From Candidatus Neomicrothrix sp. UBA2131 (GTDB lineage: Bacteria > Actinomycetota > Acidimicrobiia > Acidimicrobiales > MedAcidi-G1), in contig DCXR01000083.1 of NCBI GenBank assembly GCA_002329075.1, positions 1 to 13,702 of the forward strand: a DNA stretch of 13,702 nucleotides, in the 5' to 3' direction. Of the stretch, positions 1 to 7,151 are shown one piece after another; positions within the stretch are counted from its first letter, which is position 1; each line of letters starts with the position of its first letter. Under the pieces are notes generated by a model that was not told the origin of the DNA, ran no database searches, and was given only the letters and a program-made list of their open reading frames with translations. A program made the translations under genes and the position numbers.

Positions 1-1172
1 CCGAGGGGCGCCTCCGGGTTCCGAACGATCCGATCATCCCCTTCATCGAGGGTGACGGCACCGGCGTCGACATCTGGCCCGCCGCACGCCTCGTGCTCGA
101 CACCGCAGCCGCGAAGCACGGCCACTCCATCGAGTGGAAGGAGGTGCTCGCCGGTGAGAAGGCCTACCGCGAAACCGGCGAATGGCTCCCCCAGGAGACC
201 GTCGAGGTGTTCACCGAGTACATGCTCGGCATCAAGGGCCCACTCACCACGCCGATAGGGGGCGGATTCCGCAGCCTCAACGTGGCCCTGCGCCAGATCC
301 TCGACCTGTACGTGTGCCTGCGGCCCGTCCGCTGGTTCAAGGGTGTGCCGTCGCCGGTCAAGCACCCCGAACTGGTCGACATGGTCATCTTCCGCGAGAA
401 CACCGAGGACATCTACGCCGGCCTCGAGGTCGAGGCCATGACCCCCGATGCGCTCAAGTTGCGGGAACTGCTCGAGGACGCCTTCGGCTGGAAGATCCGT
501 GAGGATTCCGGTATCGGCATCAAGCCCATCTCCAAGACGGGCTCCCAGCGACTCCAACGGGCTGCCATCAATTACGCCGTCGACCATGGCCTTCCCCGGA
601 TCCACTGGGTCCACAAGGGCAACATCATGAAATACACCGAAGGCGCCTTCCAGCAGTGGGGCTACGAGTTGGTCCGCGAAGAGTTCTCCGACGTGGCCGT
701 CGGATGGGCCGACTGCGACGGCGACCCCGGCGATCGCATCCTCGTCCAGGACGCCATTGCCGACATCGCCCTGCAGCAGGTTCTCACCCGGCCGGCCGAG
801 TTCGACGTGATCGCCACCATGAACCTGAACGGTGACTACCTCTCAGACGCACTGGCGGCCCAGGTCGGAGGTATCGGCATCGCCCCGGGCGGCAACGCCA
901 ACTACGTGACCGGGCACGGCATCTTCGAGGCCACCCACGGCACTGCCCCCAAGTACGCCGGCCAGGACAAGGTCAACCCGTCGTCGGTGATCCTGTCGGG
1001 CGTTCTCATGTTCGAACACATCGGTTGGCAGGACGCCGCCGACGACATCGTGCGGGCCCTCGAGTCGGCCATCGGCGACAAGGTGGTCACCTACGACTTC
1101 GCCCGCCTCATGGAGGGGGCCACCGAGGTGAAGTGCTCGGAGTTCGGCCAGGCGATCGTTGATCGACTCTGA
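1..1172 (+). CDS. icd: NADP-dependent isocitrate dehydrogenase, 5' end cut by window edge
   Basis: This enzyme oxidatively decarboxylates isocitrate to 2-oxoglutarate in the TCA cycle, in the cytoplasm. The reading frame is open from base 3 to the TGA at 1170-1172 (389 residues visible); against the E. coli enzyme about 17 N-terminal residues lie outside the window. The visible protein begins with the family block PIIPFIEGDGTGVDIWP, has the substrate loop GGGFRSLNVALRQ with the isocitrate-contacting Ser at 273-275, the RENTEDIYAG tyrosine and VHKGNIMKYTEG lysine of the active site, and metal-binding aspartates in LVQDAIADIALQQ. HGTAPKYAGQDKV plus the late TYDFARLMEG carry the Lys-Tyr, Val, Tyr and Arg that select NADP rather than NAD in the E. 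coli-type family. It overlaps the start of the following ABC gene by 14 bases, so the two are probably co-transcribed. No defect is visible. Confidence 0.96.
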   Translation, partial: EGRLRVPNDPIIPFIEGDGTGVDIWPAARLVLDTAAAKHGHSIEWKEVLAGEKAYRETGEWLPQETVEVFTEYMLGIKGPLTTPIGGGFRSLNVALRQILDLYVCLRPVRWFKGVPSPVKHPELVDMVIFRENTEDIYAGLEVEAMTPDALKLRELLEDAFGWKIREDSGIGIKPISKTGSQRLQRAAINYAVDHGLPRIHWVHKGNIMKYTEGAFQQWGYELVREEFSDVAVGWADCDGDPGDRILVQDAIADIALQQVLTRPAEFDVIATMNLNGDYLSDALAAQVGGIGIAPGGNANYVTGHGIFEATHGTAPKYAGQDKVNPSSVILSGVLMFEHIGWQDAADDIVRALESAIGDKVVTYDFARLMEGATEVKCSEFGQAIVDRL

Positions 1173-2940
1173 TGGTTCCGGGCCGGCACCGGCCCGGCCA
1201 GATGGCATCTTCCGGCGTGGCGGCAGCCTCGTACTGCGGTCCTTCCGGGACCACCCCCTGCCACACATCCTCGCCATCACCGGCGCCAACGTGTTCGCCG
1301 TGGCGGTCGTCGGCACCACGGTCGTGCTGGGGCGCGTCACCGATGAGCTGATCCTCCCGGGCCTCGACGGCGGGGGTGTCGACCGGGGCACGGCCCTCGC
1401 CGGGGCCGGGGCGTTGGCGGCCGTCGGCGTGGTGCGCGGGGCCTCGATGATGGTGCGGCGGTTCTTCAACTTCGTCGCAGTGTCGCGGACCCAGCGGACC
1501 TGGCGCCTTGCCATCCTCGACCAGTACCTCGATGCCCCGCTGTCGTTCCACCGGTCCCGACCCGCCGGGCAGCTCCTGGCGCACGCCGACGCCGATGTCG
1601 AGACTGCAGCGTCGATGCTGATGCCCCTGGCGTATTCGATGTCCGTCGTGGCACTGGTCGTGGTGTCGCTGGTGAGCCTGCTGGTGGTCCACCCGCTGTT
1701 CGCCTTCGTGGCGCTCATCCTGTTCCCGGTGCTGGCGGTGCTCAACCAGCGCTACACCCGGTCGGTCGAGGCGCCGGCGGCACGCGCCCAGGCTGCGGTG
1801 GGGGTCGTGTCGGGGATCGCCCACGAGAGCCTCGACGGGGTCTTCGTGGTCAAGACCCTCGGTCGCGAGGACGACGAGGTCGAACGCCTGGCCGGGGCCT
1901 CCGATGTCCTGCGGGTCGAGCGGATCGAGATCGGAAGGTTGCGGGCCGTCTACCTGCCGTTCATCTACGCCCTGCCGAACCTCGGGATCCTGGTCGTGTT
2001 GTTGCTCGGGTCCTGGCTGGTCGACCAGGGTTCTGCGTCGGTGGGTGACGTGGTCAGGTCGATGGCCCTGTTCAACCTGCTGACCGTGCCGATGGAGATC
2101 CTGGGGTTCCTCTTCCAGGAAATGCCCCGGTCGGTGGTGTCGATGGACCGCCTGGACGGGATCCTGGCGACCGACCTCGAGGTCCGTCCGTCCGACCCGC
2201 CGTCCGTCCCGGCTTCCGTGGAGGTCGTGTTCGATGACGTGTCGTTCTCTTTCGACGACCGTACGCCGGTGCTCGACCACCTCTCGGCCCGGATCGGCGC
2301 CGGCGAATCGGTTGCCCTCGTCGGAGCGACCGGTTCGGGCAAGAGCACCCTGTTCGACCTCCTCACCGGCCTGATGCCGGTGACCGGCGGCCACGTCACC
2401 CTCGGAGGCGTCGACCTTGCCGAACTCGGAGCCGACGGCATCCCCGACGTGGTCGCACCGGTCTTCCAGGAGACGTACCTGTTCGCCGACACCGTGCGGA
2501 GCAACCTGACCCTCGACCGCGAGGTATCCGACGAGGAACTCGCTCGTGTGCTGCGCCTCGTTGCGGCCGACGAGTTCGTCGGGGCCCTTCCGTACGGGCT
2601 CGAAACCGTCGTCGGTGAGCGTGGCGTCACGCTGTCCGGTGGCCAGCGCCAGCGCATCGCCCTGGCCCGGGCGCTCCTTCGTCGACCCCGGGTGCTCCTG
2701 CTCGATGATGCCACCTCCGCCGTCGACCCGGTGGTCGAGGCGGAGATTCTGGAAAACCTCCGGTCTGAGGGTGGACGCACGCTGCTCGTGGTCGCCCACC
2801 GCCTGGCCACGATCCGCCTGGCCGACCGTGTCCTGTTCCTCGAGGATGGCCGCATCGCAGCCGACGGATCCCACGACGAGATGTTGGCCGTTCCCGCCTA
2901 TGCCGCCCTGGTGCGCGCCTACGAAGGGATCAGCAGATGA
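1159..2940 (+). CDS. ABC exporter half-transporter, subunit with degenerate Walker B
   Basis: This 593-residue protein is an exporter-type half-transporter: a membrane domain with about six hydrophobic segments (residues ~36-325), then a nucleotide-binding domain. Walker A is GATGSGKST (389-397), Q-loop Gln437, signature LSGGQ (492-496, canonical), Walker B VLLLDD (512-517), H-loop His547. Residue 517 is Asp where active exporters have the catalytic Glu. Together with the non-canonical signature of the next gene this is the known pattern of heterodimeric exporters (TM287/288, BmrCD, LmrCD types), in which this subunit would contribute the degenerate Walker half-site. The start is a TTG at 1159 inside icd; no in-frame ATG occurs before the first membrane segment, so the TTG is the best choice but the start is less certain than the gene. 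The substrate cannot be told; drugs, lipids and peptides are all possible. Confidence 0.93.
   Translation: MIDSDGSGPAPARPDGIFRRGGSLVLRSFRDHPLPHILAITGANVFAVAVVGTTVVLGRVTDELILPGLDGGGVDRGTALAGAGALAAVGVVRGASMMVRRFFNFVAVSRTQRTWRLAILDQYLDAPLSFHRSRPAGQLLAHADADVETAASMLMPLAYSMSVVALVVVSLVSLLVVHPLFAFVALILFPVLAVLNQRYTRSVEAPAARAQAAVGVVSGIAHESLDGVFVVKTLGREDDEVERLAGASDVLRVERIEIGRLRAVYLPFIYALPNLGILVVLLLGSWLVDQGSASVGDVVRSMALFNLLTVPMEILGFLFQEMPRSVVSMDRLDGILATDLEVRPSDPPSVPASVEVVFDDVSFSFDDRTPVLDHLSARIGAGESVALVGATGSGKSTLFDLLTGLMPVTGGHVTLGGVDLAELGADGIPDVVAPVFQETYLFADTVRSNLTLDREVSDEELARVLRLVAADEFVGALPYGLETVVGERGVTLSGGQRQRIALARALLRRPRVLLLDDATSAVDPVVEAEILENLRSEGGRTLLVVAHRLATIRLADRVLFLEDGRIAADGSHDEMLAVPAYAALVRAYEGISR
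2923..2929 (+). promoter_or_regulatory. Ribosome binding site for the second ABC subunit
   Basis: GAAGGGA lies 7 bases before the ATG at 2937, inside the last codons of the upstream ABC gene. It supports that ATG and, with the ATGA overlap, translational coupling of the two subunits, which fits equal amounts of the partners of a heterodimer. Confidence 0.6.
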
Positions 2941-4811
2941 GCACACACGTCCCCGGCGAGGACACGGGTGCATCCATCGAACCGATCGCCGGCGGTGACC
3001 TCGTCGGCCCATGGGAAGAACACGATGTCCGGACGCCCGATGGGGACGGGGGCATCGAGGCCGCAGGCTCGCTGGAGGTGCTCCGACGCGGGCTGACGGC
3101 GTCACCGGAACTTCGCTCCGGACTGCTCCTGACGGCCTCGATGGCGCTCGCTGTTGCGGCCGGCAAACTGCTCGTCCCGCTCACGATCCAGATGGTCCTC
3201 GACAAGGGTGTGCTCGCCGGCGATGTCGACATCGGCGTCGTCATGGTGCTCACCGGCCTGGCGGCCGGCCTTGTCCTGGTCGGCATCCTGCTGGAGAGGA
3301 TCACCTACCTGCGGTTGACCATCACCGCCGAGAACGTGCTCTACGGGCTCCGGGTACGTACCTTCGCCCACCTGCACCGCCTGAGCCTCGCCGAGCACAC
3401 CGCATCCAGGAAGGGCGTGCTCACCGCACGCGTCACGAGCGACATCGAGGCGCTCAACAAGTTTGCCCAGTGGGGGGCCGTTGCCTGGATCATCAGTGCC
3501 GTGCAGATCGTTGCCGTGCTGGTGATCATGCTGGTGTTCTCGTGGCAGTTGGCCCTGGTGATGCTCATGGTGCATGTGCCGTTGCTGCCGGTCCTGCGAA
3601 GCGTCCAGCGGGGGCAACTCCGGGCCTACGATCGCCTGCGGACCCGCGTCTCCGACATGCTGGGACGTGTCTCGGAGTCGGTGCTCGGCATGGGAGTCAT
3701 CCGGGCCTACGGCCAGCGTGAGGTGAATCGGGCCGACCTGCACGAGGCCGTCGACCAGCAGTATCGGCAGCAGTTGCGCGCCATGCGCTACTTCGCCCTC
3801 GTCCTACCGCTCACCGATGTCGTCGGGATGGCTGCCATCGCCACCGTGATCGCCTCCGGTGTCTGGTGGGGAGGCGCCTGGGGCGTGAGTGCCGGCGAAC
3901 TGGTCGCCTTCATCTTCCTCGCCAACCTGTTCGTGGCGCCGATCACCCAGTTGGGGGAGGTGCTCGACCAGACACAGACGGCGTTGGCCGGATGGTGGAA
4001 GATCCTCGATGTGCTCGACACCGAGCCCGATGTCGTCGAACCCGAAGTGGGGCTTGACCTGCCGGAAGGCTCGCTGGGCGTGCGGGCCGAGGCCCTCGAG
4101 TTCCGCTACCGCGAGGGTGGGCTCGTCCTCCACGGCCTCGACATCGACATCCCGCCCGGTTCCTCGGTCGCCGTGGTGGGCGAGACCGGGTCGGGCAAGA
4201 CCACGTTCGTGAAGCTGGCTGCCCGCCTGGCCGACCCGACGGCGGGCCGAATGCTCATTGCGGGCATAGACCTGCGTGATGTCGGTGCCGATGAGCGTCG
4301 GGCAGCCGTGCGCATGGTCCCCCAGGACGGTTTCCTGTTCGACACCACCGTCGGCGAGAACATCCGCTTCGGTCGGCCCGGTGCGACCCCGGTGGATGCC
4401 GTCGATGCCGTTGCCGCGCTGGGGCTGGACGAGTGGGTGGCGTCGCTTCCTGCCGGGATCGACACACCGGTCGGCGAGCGGGGTGAGTCGTTGTCCGTCG
4501 GCGAACGACAACTGGTGGCCCTGGCTCGGGCGCACCTCGCCGATCCGGGCCTGCTCATCCTCGACGAGGCCACGTCGGCGGTCGATCCCGAGACCGAGCA
4601 GGCTCTCGAGCAGGCACTGGCGAGGCTCTCGGAAGGGCGGACCACGATCAGCGTCGCCCATCGCCTCTCGACGGCGGAACGGGCCGACCTGGTCCTTGTC
4701 TTCGATGACGGGTACGTGGTCGAGCGCGGACGCCACGCCGACCTGGCCAGCGCCGGAGGCGTCTATTCGGGCCTACACGAGTCGTGGCTGGGGAGCACCA
4801 GGAACCGGTGA
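2937..4811 (+). CDS. ABC exporter half-transporter, subunit with intact Walker B
   Basis: This 624-residue exporter-type half-transporter has a hydrophilic N-terminal stretch of about 58 residues, a membrane domain starting near residue 62, and a nucleotide-binding domain. Walker A is GETGSGKTT (415-423, Lys421), Walker B LLILDE with the catalytic Glu544, and the H-loop His is 575. The signature is LSVGE (519-523) instead of LSGGQ. In a heterodimer its Walker motifs would pair with the canonical LSGGQ of the upstream subunit to form the hydrolytic site, while its altered signature would cover the degenerate site. The ATG overlaps the upstream TGA as ATGA, a coupled arrangement. The two genes form one exporter in the inner membrane. 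The neighbours icd and mdh do not reveal the substrate. The N-terminal extension is rich in Gly, Asp and Glu and resembles no domain I know. Confidence 0.94.
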   Translation: MSTHVPGEDTGASIEPIAGGDLVGPWEEHDVRTPDGDGGIEAAGSLEVLRRGLTASPELRSGLLLTASMALAVAAGKLLVPLTIQMVLDKGVLAGDVDIGVVMVLTGLAAGLVLVGILLERITYLRLTITAENVLYGLRVRTFAHLHRLSLAEHTASRKGVLTARVTSDIEALNKFAQWGAVAWIISAVQIVAVLVIMLVFSWQLALVMLMVHVPLLPVLRSVQRGQLRAYDRLRTRVSDMLGRVSESVLGMGVIRAYGQREVNRADLHEAVDQQYRQQLRAMRYFALVLPLTDVVGMAAIATVIASGVWWGGAWGVSAGELVAFIFLANLFVAPITQLGEVLDQTQTALAGWWKILDVLDTEPDVVEPEVGLDLPEGSLGVRAEALEFRYREGGLVLHGLDIDIPPGSSVAVVGETGSGKTTFVKLAARLADPTAGRMLIAGIDLRDVGADERRAAVRMVPQDGFLFDTTVGENIRFGRPGATPVDAVDAVAALGLDEWVASLPAGIDTPVGERGESLSVGERQLVALARAHLADPGLLILDEATSAVDPETEQALEQALARLSEGRTTISVAHRLSTAERADLVLVFDDGYVVERGRHADLASAGGVYSGLHESWLGSTRNR

Positions 4812-4861
4812 GGGGACCAATGCCACCAATTGCCGGATGGGATGGCCTGCGGGTCGGTCGC

Positions 4862-4867
4862 TAGCCT
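4862..4867 (+). promoter_or_regulatory. Possible -10 element upstream of mdh
   Basis: TAGCCT fits the actinobacterial TAnnnT -10 pattern and lies in the 90-base gap between the ABC pair and mdh. A transcript starting about 7 bases downstream would have a leader of some 28 bases that includes the CAGGAG ribosome binding site. No convincing -35 element was seen. If real, mdh can be expressed apart from icd and the exporter. Confidence 0.4.
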
Positions 4868-4890
4868 TGCCGGGTCCCCCTTTACGAGCC

Positions 4891-4896
4891 CAGGAG
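4891..4896 (+). promoter_or_regulatory. Ribosome binding site deciding the mdh start
   Basis: CAGGAG ends 5 bases before the GTG at 4902. It favours this GTG over an in-frame TTG at 4830, which would add 24 residues of low-complexity sequence ahead of the nucleotide-binding fold. Confidence 0.65.
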
Positions 4897-4901
4897 CCCA
4901 C

Positions 4902-5891
4902 GTGAGTCCGATCCCCGTTCGAGTCACAGTCACCGGAGCAGCCGGCCAGATCGGCTACGCCCTCGTCTTCCGCATCGCCAGCGGCCAACTGCTGGGCCCC
5001 GACCAGCCGGTGATCCTGCAGTTACTCGAGATCCCGCCCGCCATGGGCGCCCTCGAGGGGGTTGCGATGGAGATCGACGACTGCGCCTTCCCACTGGTCG
5101 ACTCGATGGTGCTCAGCGACGATCCGAACGTGGCGTTCGATGGCACCGGCATTGCGCTGCTGGTCGGCTCACGGCCCCGGAGCAAGGGCATGGAGCGCAA
5201 GGACCTGCTCGAGGCCAACGGCGCCATCTTCACGGTGCAGGGTCGTGCGCTGAACGACCGCGCTGCCGATGACCTGCGGGTGCTCGTGGTCGGCAACCCT
5301 GCCAACACCAATGCACTGATCGCCATGCACAGCGCCCCGGACGTGCCGAACGGGCGGTTCACCGCCATGACCCGGCTCGACCACAACCGGGCGCTGTCGC
5401 AGGTGGCCCGGCGGCTCGGAGTGCCGCTCTCCGAGGTCCGGAAGATGACGATCTGGGGCAACCACTCGGCCACCCAGTACCCCGACCTGTTCCACTGCAA
5501 GGTGGGGGCCCAGACTGCAGCGGTGGCCATCGACGATCAGGCCTGGCTGGAGGCCGAGTTCATCCCGACCGTGCAACAGCGAGGCGCCGCCATCATCGAG
5601 GCACGGGGTGCCTCGAGTGCGGCCTCGGCGGCCAACGCCGCCATCGACCATGTCCATGACTGGGTGCTCGGCACCCCCGACGGCGACTGGGTCTCGATGG
5701 CCGTACCGTCGGACGGCAGCTACGGCGTCCCGGAGGGCCTCATCTCGTCGTTCCCGGTCACCTGCTCGGGCGGCGGGTGGTCGATCGTGCACGGGCTCGA
5801 GATCGACGGGTTCTCGCGCGACCGCATCGATATCTCCGTGGCCGAACTGGCCGAGGAGCGCGACACGGTCAGGGAACTGGGCCTGATCTAG
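4902..5891 (+). CDS. mdh: Malate dehydrogenase (NAD-dependent, cytosolic-type)
   Basis: This enzyme interconverts malate and oxaloacetate in the TCA cycle. From the GTG at 4902 it is 329 residues, the usual length for the Rossmann-fold MDH group shared by actinobacteria and eukaryotic cytosol. The dinucleotide loop TGAAGQIGY is at 11-19; the acidic residue ending the second strand (Glu43 in LLEIPP) indicates NAD rather than NADP. The substrate loop GSRPRSKGMERKDLL (89-103) has the two mobile-loop arginines (R93 and R99), LDHNRA (159-164) carries the active-site Asp160 and Arg163, and WGNHSATQYPD has the catalytic His188. It follows the ABC genes by 90 bases with its own possible -10 and ribosome binding site, and it ends 21 bases from the convergent MOSC gene. 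No terminator hairpin of note is seen in that gap. Confidence 0.96.
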   Translation: MSPIPVRVTVTGAAGQIGYALVFRIASGQLLGPDQPVILQLLEIPPAMGALEGVAMEIDDCAFPLVDSMVLSDDPNVAFDGTGIALLVGSRPRSKGMERKDLLEANGAIFTVQGRALNDRAADDLRVLVVGNPANTNALIAMHSAPDVPNGRFTAMTRLDHNRALSQVARRLGVPLSEVRKMTIWGNHSATQYPDLFHCKVGAQTAAVAIDDQAWLEAEFIPTVQQRGAAIIEARGASSAASAANAAIDHVHDWVLGTPDGDWVSMAVPSDGSYGVPEGLISSFPVTCSGGGWSIVHGLEIDGFSRDRIDISVAELAEERDTVRELGLI

Positions 5892-5912
5892 GACCTCGCG
5901 GGCCTGTTGGGT

Positions 5913-6353
5913 CTATTCCCAGGAAACAGCGTCACCGACGCTGATCTGCGCGTCGTCCAACACCACGCCGTAGGTACCGCCCCTCCAGTCGGGTTCGAGG
6001 GCCCCCCGGAGGCCGTCGACCGCTGCCTCCATGATGTGGCAGGGGTGGGTCTGACCACAGATCTCGATCCGGGTGCCGCCCACACGCAGCACCCGTCCCG
6101 TGCTGTCAGCGAGCTCGATTCCGTTGATGAACAGGTTGGCCCGCCGGATGGCGGGTTCGACCGGGTGGCCGAGTTCGGCTTCGGTGTCGGCCCAGCGCTC
6201 TGCAGCCAGGATCGTGACCTGGCGCTTGCCGCCCTGGTCGGCGTTTCCGACGATGCCCTGGTCGGCGACCAGCGACACGGTGTCGACGGCGGTCATCGCC
6301 GCACCCGTTGCCGGCTTGATCCAGAGCTTGAGGACGACTCCATCGTCGTTCAT
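5913..6353 (-). CDS. MOSC-domain protein
   Basis: This 146-residue protein is essentially one MOSC domain, the fold found at the C-terminus of molybdenum cofactor sulfurases and in YiiM/mARC relatives, which handle sulfur or bind molybdopterin. Visible family traits are QVTILAAE near 45-52, the paired basic residues and NLFINGI at 70-79, the conserved cysteine in GQTHPCHIME (Cys105), and the terminal RGG...G.ISVGDAV block at 124-143. It starts at an ATG at 6353 only 11 bases after the stop of the SCP2-like gene and has no ribosome binding site; the bases before it are C-rich. A -10-like TAGGGT overlaps that upstream stop codon, so it may be read from its own leaderless transcript or by coupling. 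Whether it acts on molybdenum cofactor here is unknown; no cofactor synthesis gene is nearby. Confidence 0.85.
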   Translation of the reverse strand: MNDDGVVLKLWIKPATGAAMTAVDTVSLVADQGIVGNADQGGKRQVTILAAERWADTEAELGHPVEPAIRRANLFINGIELADSTGRVLRVGGTRIEICGQTHPCHIMEAAVDGLRGALEPDWRGGTYGVVLDDAQISVGDAVSWE

Positions 6354-6361
6354 GGGGTTGG

Positions 6362-6367
6362 ACCCTA
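6362..6367 (-). promoter_or_regulatory. Possible -10 of a leaderless MOSC-gene transcript, overlapping an upstream stop codon
   Basis: On the - strand this reads TAGGGT, followed by 8 bases (CCAACCCC) and the ATG of the MOSC gene. Its first three bases are the TAG stop of the SCP2-like gene. The match may be chance, since a TAG stop supplies half the motif, but the spacing equals that of the other leaderless candidates in this window. Confidence 0.35.
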
Positions 6368-6745
6368 TTTGGTGCGGGTGCGTACTGCGCCGAAGACGTC
6401 CCCCAGGGTCACCAGCACCGCATGGTGTTCGACCAGGGGTCGGGGGTCGCCGCTCATGGAGAGGCCACCTGTGATGACCGCGTCCAGTGGGTCGATGTAA
6501 CCGTTCATCATCCCGAGGGCCGTCGCCCGGTCGGTCGAGAACGTCACCGTGGGTTCCGTTGCCGAGCCTGTCCGGACCCGGGCCTCGCCGTCAGCGAGGG
6601 TGATGTGCCAGATCGGGCCGTCGGCGACCCGGTACTCGAGGCTGAGCGTGACCGTGGAGGCCATGTCGCACAGGGTGTCGTGGGCACGGGCGGCCTCGTC
6701 GAGCGCAGCGATCCAGGCATCGGAGAAGGGGACGGGCTGGGCCAC
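6365..6745 (-). CDS. SCP2 sterol-binding-domain-like protein
   Basis: This 126-residue protein resembles the small SCP2 (sterol carrier protein 2-like) family: a helix-rich start, strands ending in PIWHITLADGEARV, then TEPTVTFSTDRATALGMMNGYIDPLDAVITGGLSMSGDP, the typical pattern of a threonine-rich strand, a helix with a G-x-D-P turn, and a closing G-x-(hydrophobic)-x-x-S/G-D element. Bacterial members bind hydrophobic ligands such as fatty acyl chains; the ligand here is not known. The start is a GTG at 6743-6745 with no ribosome binding site, preceded 6 bases upstream by TAGGCT on the same strand, which suggests a leaderless message. It shares its strand with the MOSC gene downstream and is divergent from the phosphohistidine-domain gene across a 64-base gap. 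Assignment rests on pattern, not on a catalytic residue. Confidence 0.72.
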   Translation of the reverse strand: MAQPVPFSDAWIAALDEAARAHDTLCDMASTVTLSLEYRVADGPIWHITLADGEARVRTGSATEPTVTFSTDRATALGMMNGYIDPLDAVITGGLSMSGDPRPLVEHHAVLVTLGDVFGAVRTRTK

Positions 6746-6751
6746 CCGGGC

Positions 6752-6757
6752 AGCCTA
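6752..6757 (-). promoter_or_regulatory. Probable -10 of the SCP2-like gene (leaderless)
   Basis: The - strand reads TAGGCT, then 6 bases (GCCCGG), then the GTG start. Transcription would begin at or next to the start codon. No -35 consensus is apparent. Confidence 0.5.
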
Positions 6758-6796
6758 TGGAGCCCGACGGGTGCGACCTGCCGAAGGTGCCGGCGC

Positions 6797-6802
6797 TACG
6801 GT
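6797..6802 (+). promoter_or_regulatory. Probable -10 of the phosphohistidine-domain operon (leaderless)
   Basis: TACGGT is followed by 7 bases (CCCGGCC) and the GTG at 6810. There is no ribosome binding site, so start placement and promoter support each other. It lies 39 bases from the divergent -10 of the SCP2-like gene, so the two promoters share the space where -35 elements would sit. Confidence 0.5.
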
Positions 6803-6809
6803 CCCGGCC

Positions 6810-7151
6810 GTGCAGGAGATCGGCCGAGGCGACCCTACGTTCGACTTTGAGCCGACCCGGGGCACCTGGCGGCGCCTCGAGGGGCCGGCTGACGTGCTCG
6901 ACCTGATGGACTCGGGGGCGGAGGGGGTCGTGGCGGCGATCCGGGATGCCGGTGCCACGTTTCTGTCCCCGATCTTCGACGAGTTGGCGGGGGTGGTCTG
7001 CGCCGGGGGCACTATCCGCAGCCACATCGGGATCATCAGCCGCGAGTTCCAGGTCCCGGGGGTCATCGGCGCCCAGATTGACGACGAACCCGACGCCGGC
7101 ACCGAGGTCGAGTTGTCGAGCAGCGGCGAGATTCGTCGGATCGACGGATGA
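6810..7151 (+). CDS. Stand-alone phosphohistidine swivelling domain (PEP-utilising enzyme mobile domain)
   Basis: From the GTG at 6810 this is 113 residues and consists almost only of the mobile phosphohistidine domain known from PEP synthase, pyruvate phosphate dikinase, PTS enzyme I and rifampicin phosphotransferase. Visible are SPIFDELAGVVCAGGT (53-68), the His-bearing block GGTIRSHIGIISREFQVPG (66-84) with the predicted phospho-accepting His72, and the closing G.EVELSSSGEIRRIDG. The ATP- or PEP-binding domains that charge and discharge this His in full enzymes are absent, so it must work with partners or be regulatory. It overlaps the next gene by ATGA, so the 368-residue protein is the obvious partner. 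The reading frame is open further upstream to an ATG at 6549, but that part runs antisense through the SCP2-like gene and adds no domain; the leaderless GTG is preferred. Confidence 0.85.
   Translation: MQEIGRGDPTFDFEPTRGTWRRLEGPADVLDLMDSGAEGVVAAIRDAGATFLSPIFDELAGVVCAGGTIRSHIGIISREFQVPGVIGAQIDDEPDAGTEVELSSSGEIRRIDG

Noticed and set aside
1108..3105. A 665-codon open frame on the - strand opposite the first ABC gene
   Set aside because: It is rich in Arg, Gly, His and Asp, has no domain pattern, and mirrors the codon bias of the ABC gene on the other strand, a common effect in GC-rich DNA.
4830..4901. In-frame TTG extension of malate dehydrogenase by 24 residues
   Set aside because: It has no ribosome binding site, and the extension has no family counterpart; CAGGAG before the GTG at 4902 gives the normal length.
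5892..5912. Possible terminator between convergent mdh and the MOSC gene
   Set aside because: Only 3-4 base stems can be drawn, with no U-tract, which is not enough to call.
6549..6809. N-terminal extension of the phosphohistidine-domain protein from an ATG at 6549
   Set aside because: It would run antisense through most of the SCP2-like gene and across the divergent promoters, and it adds no recognisable domain.
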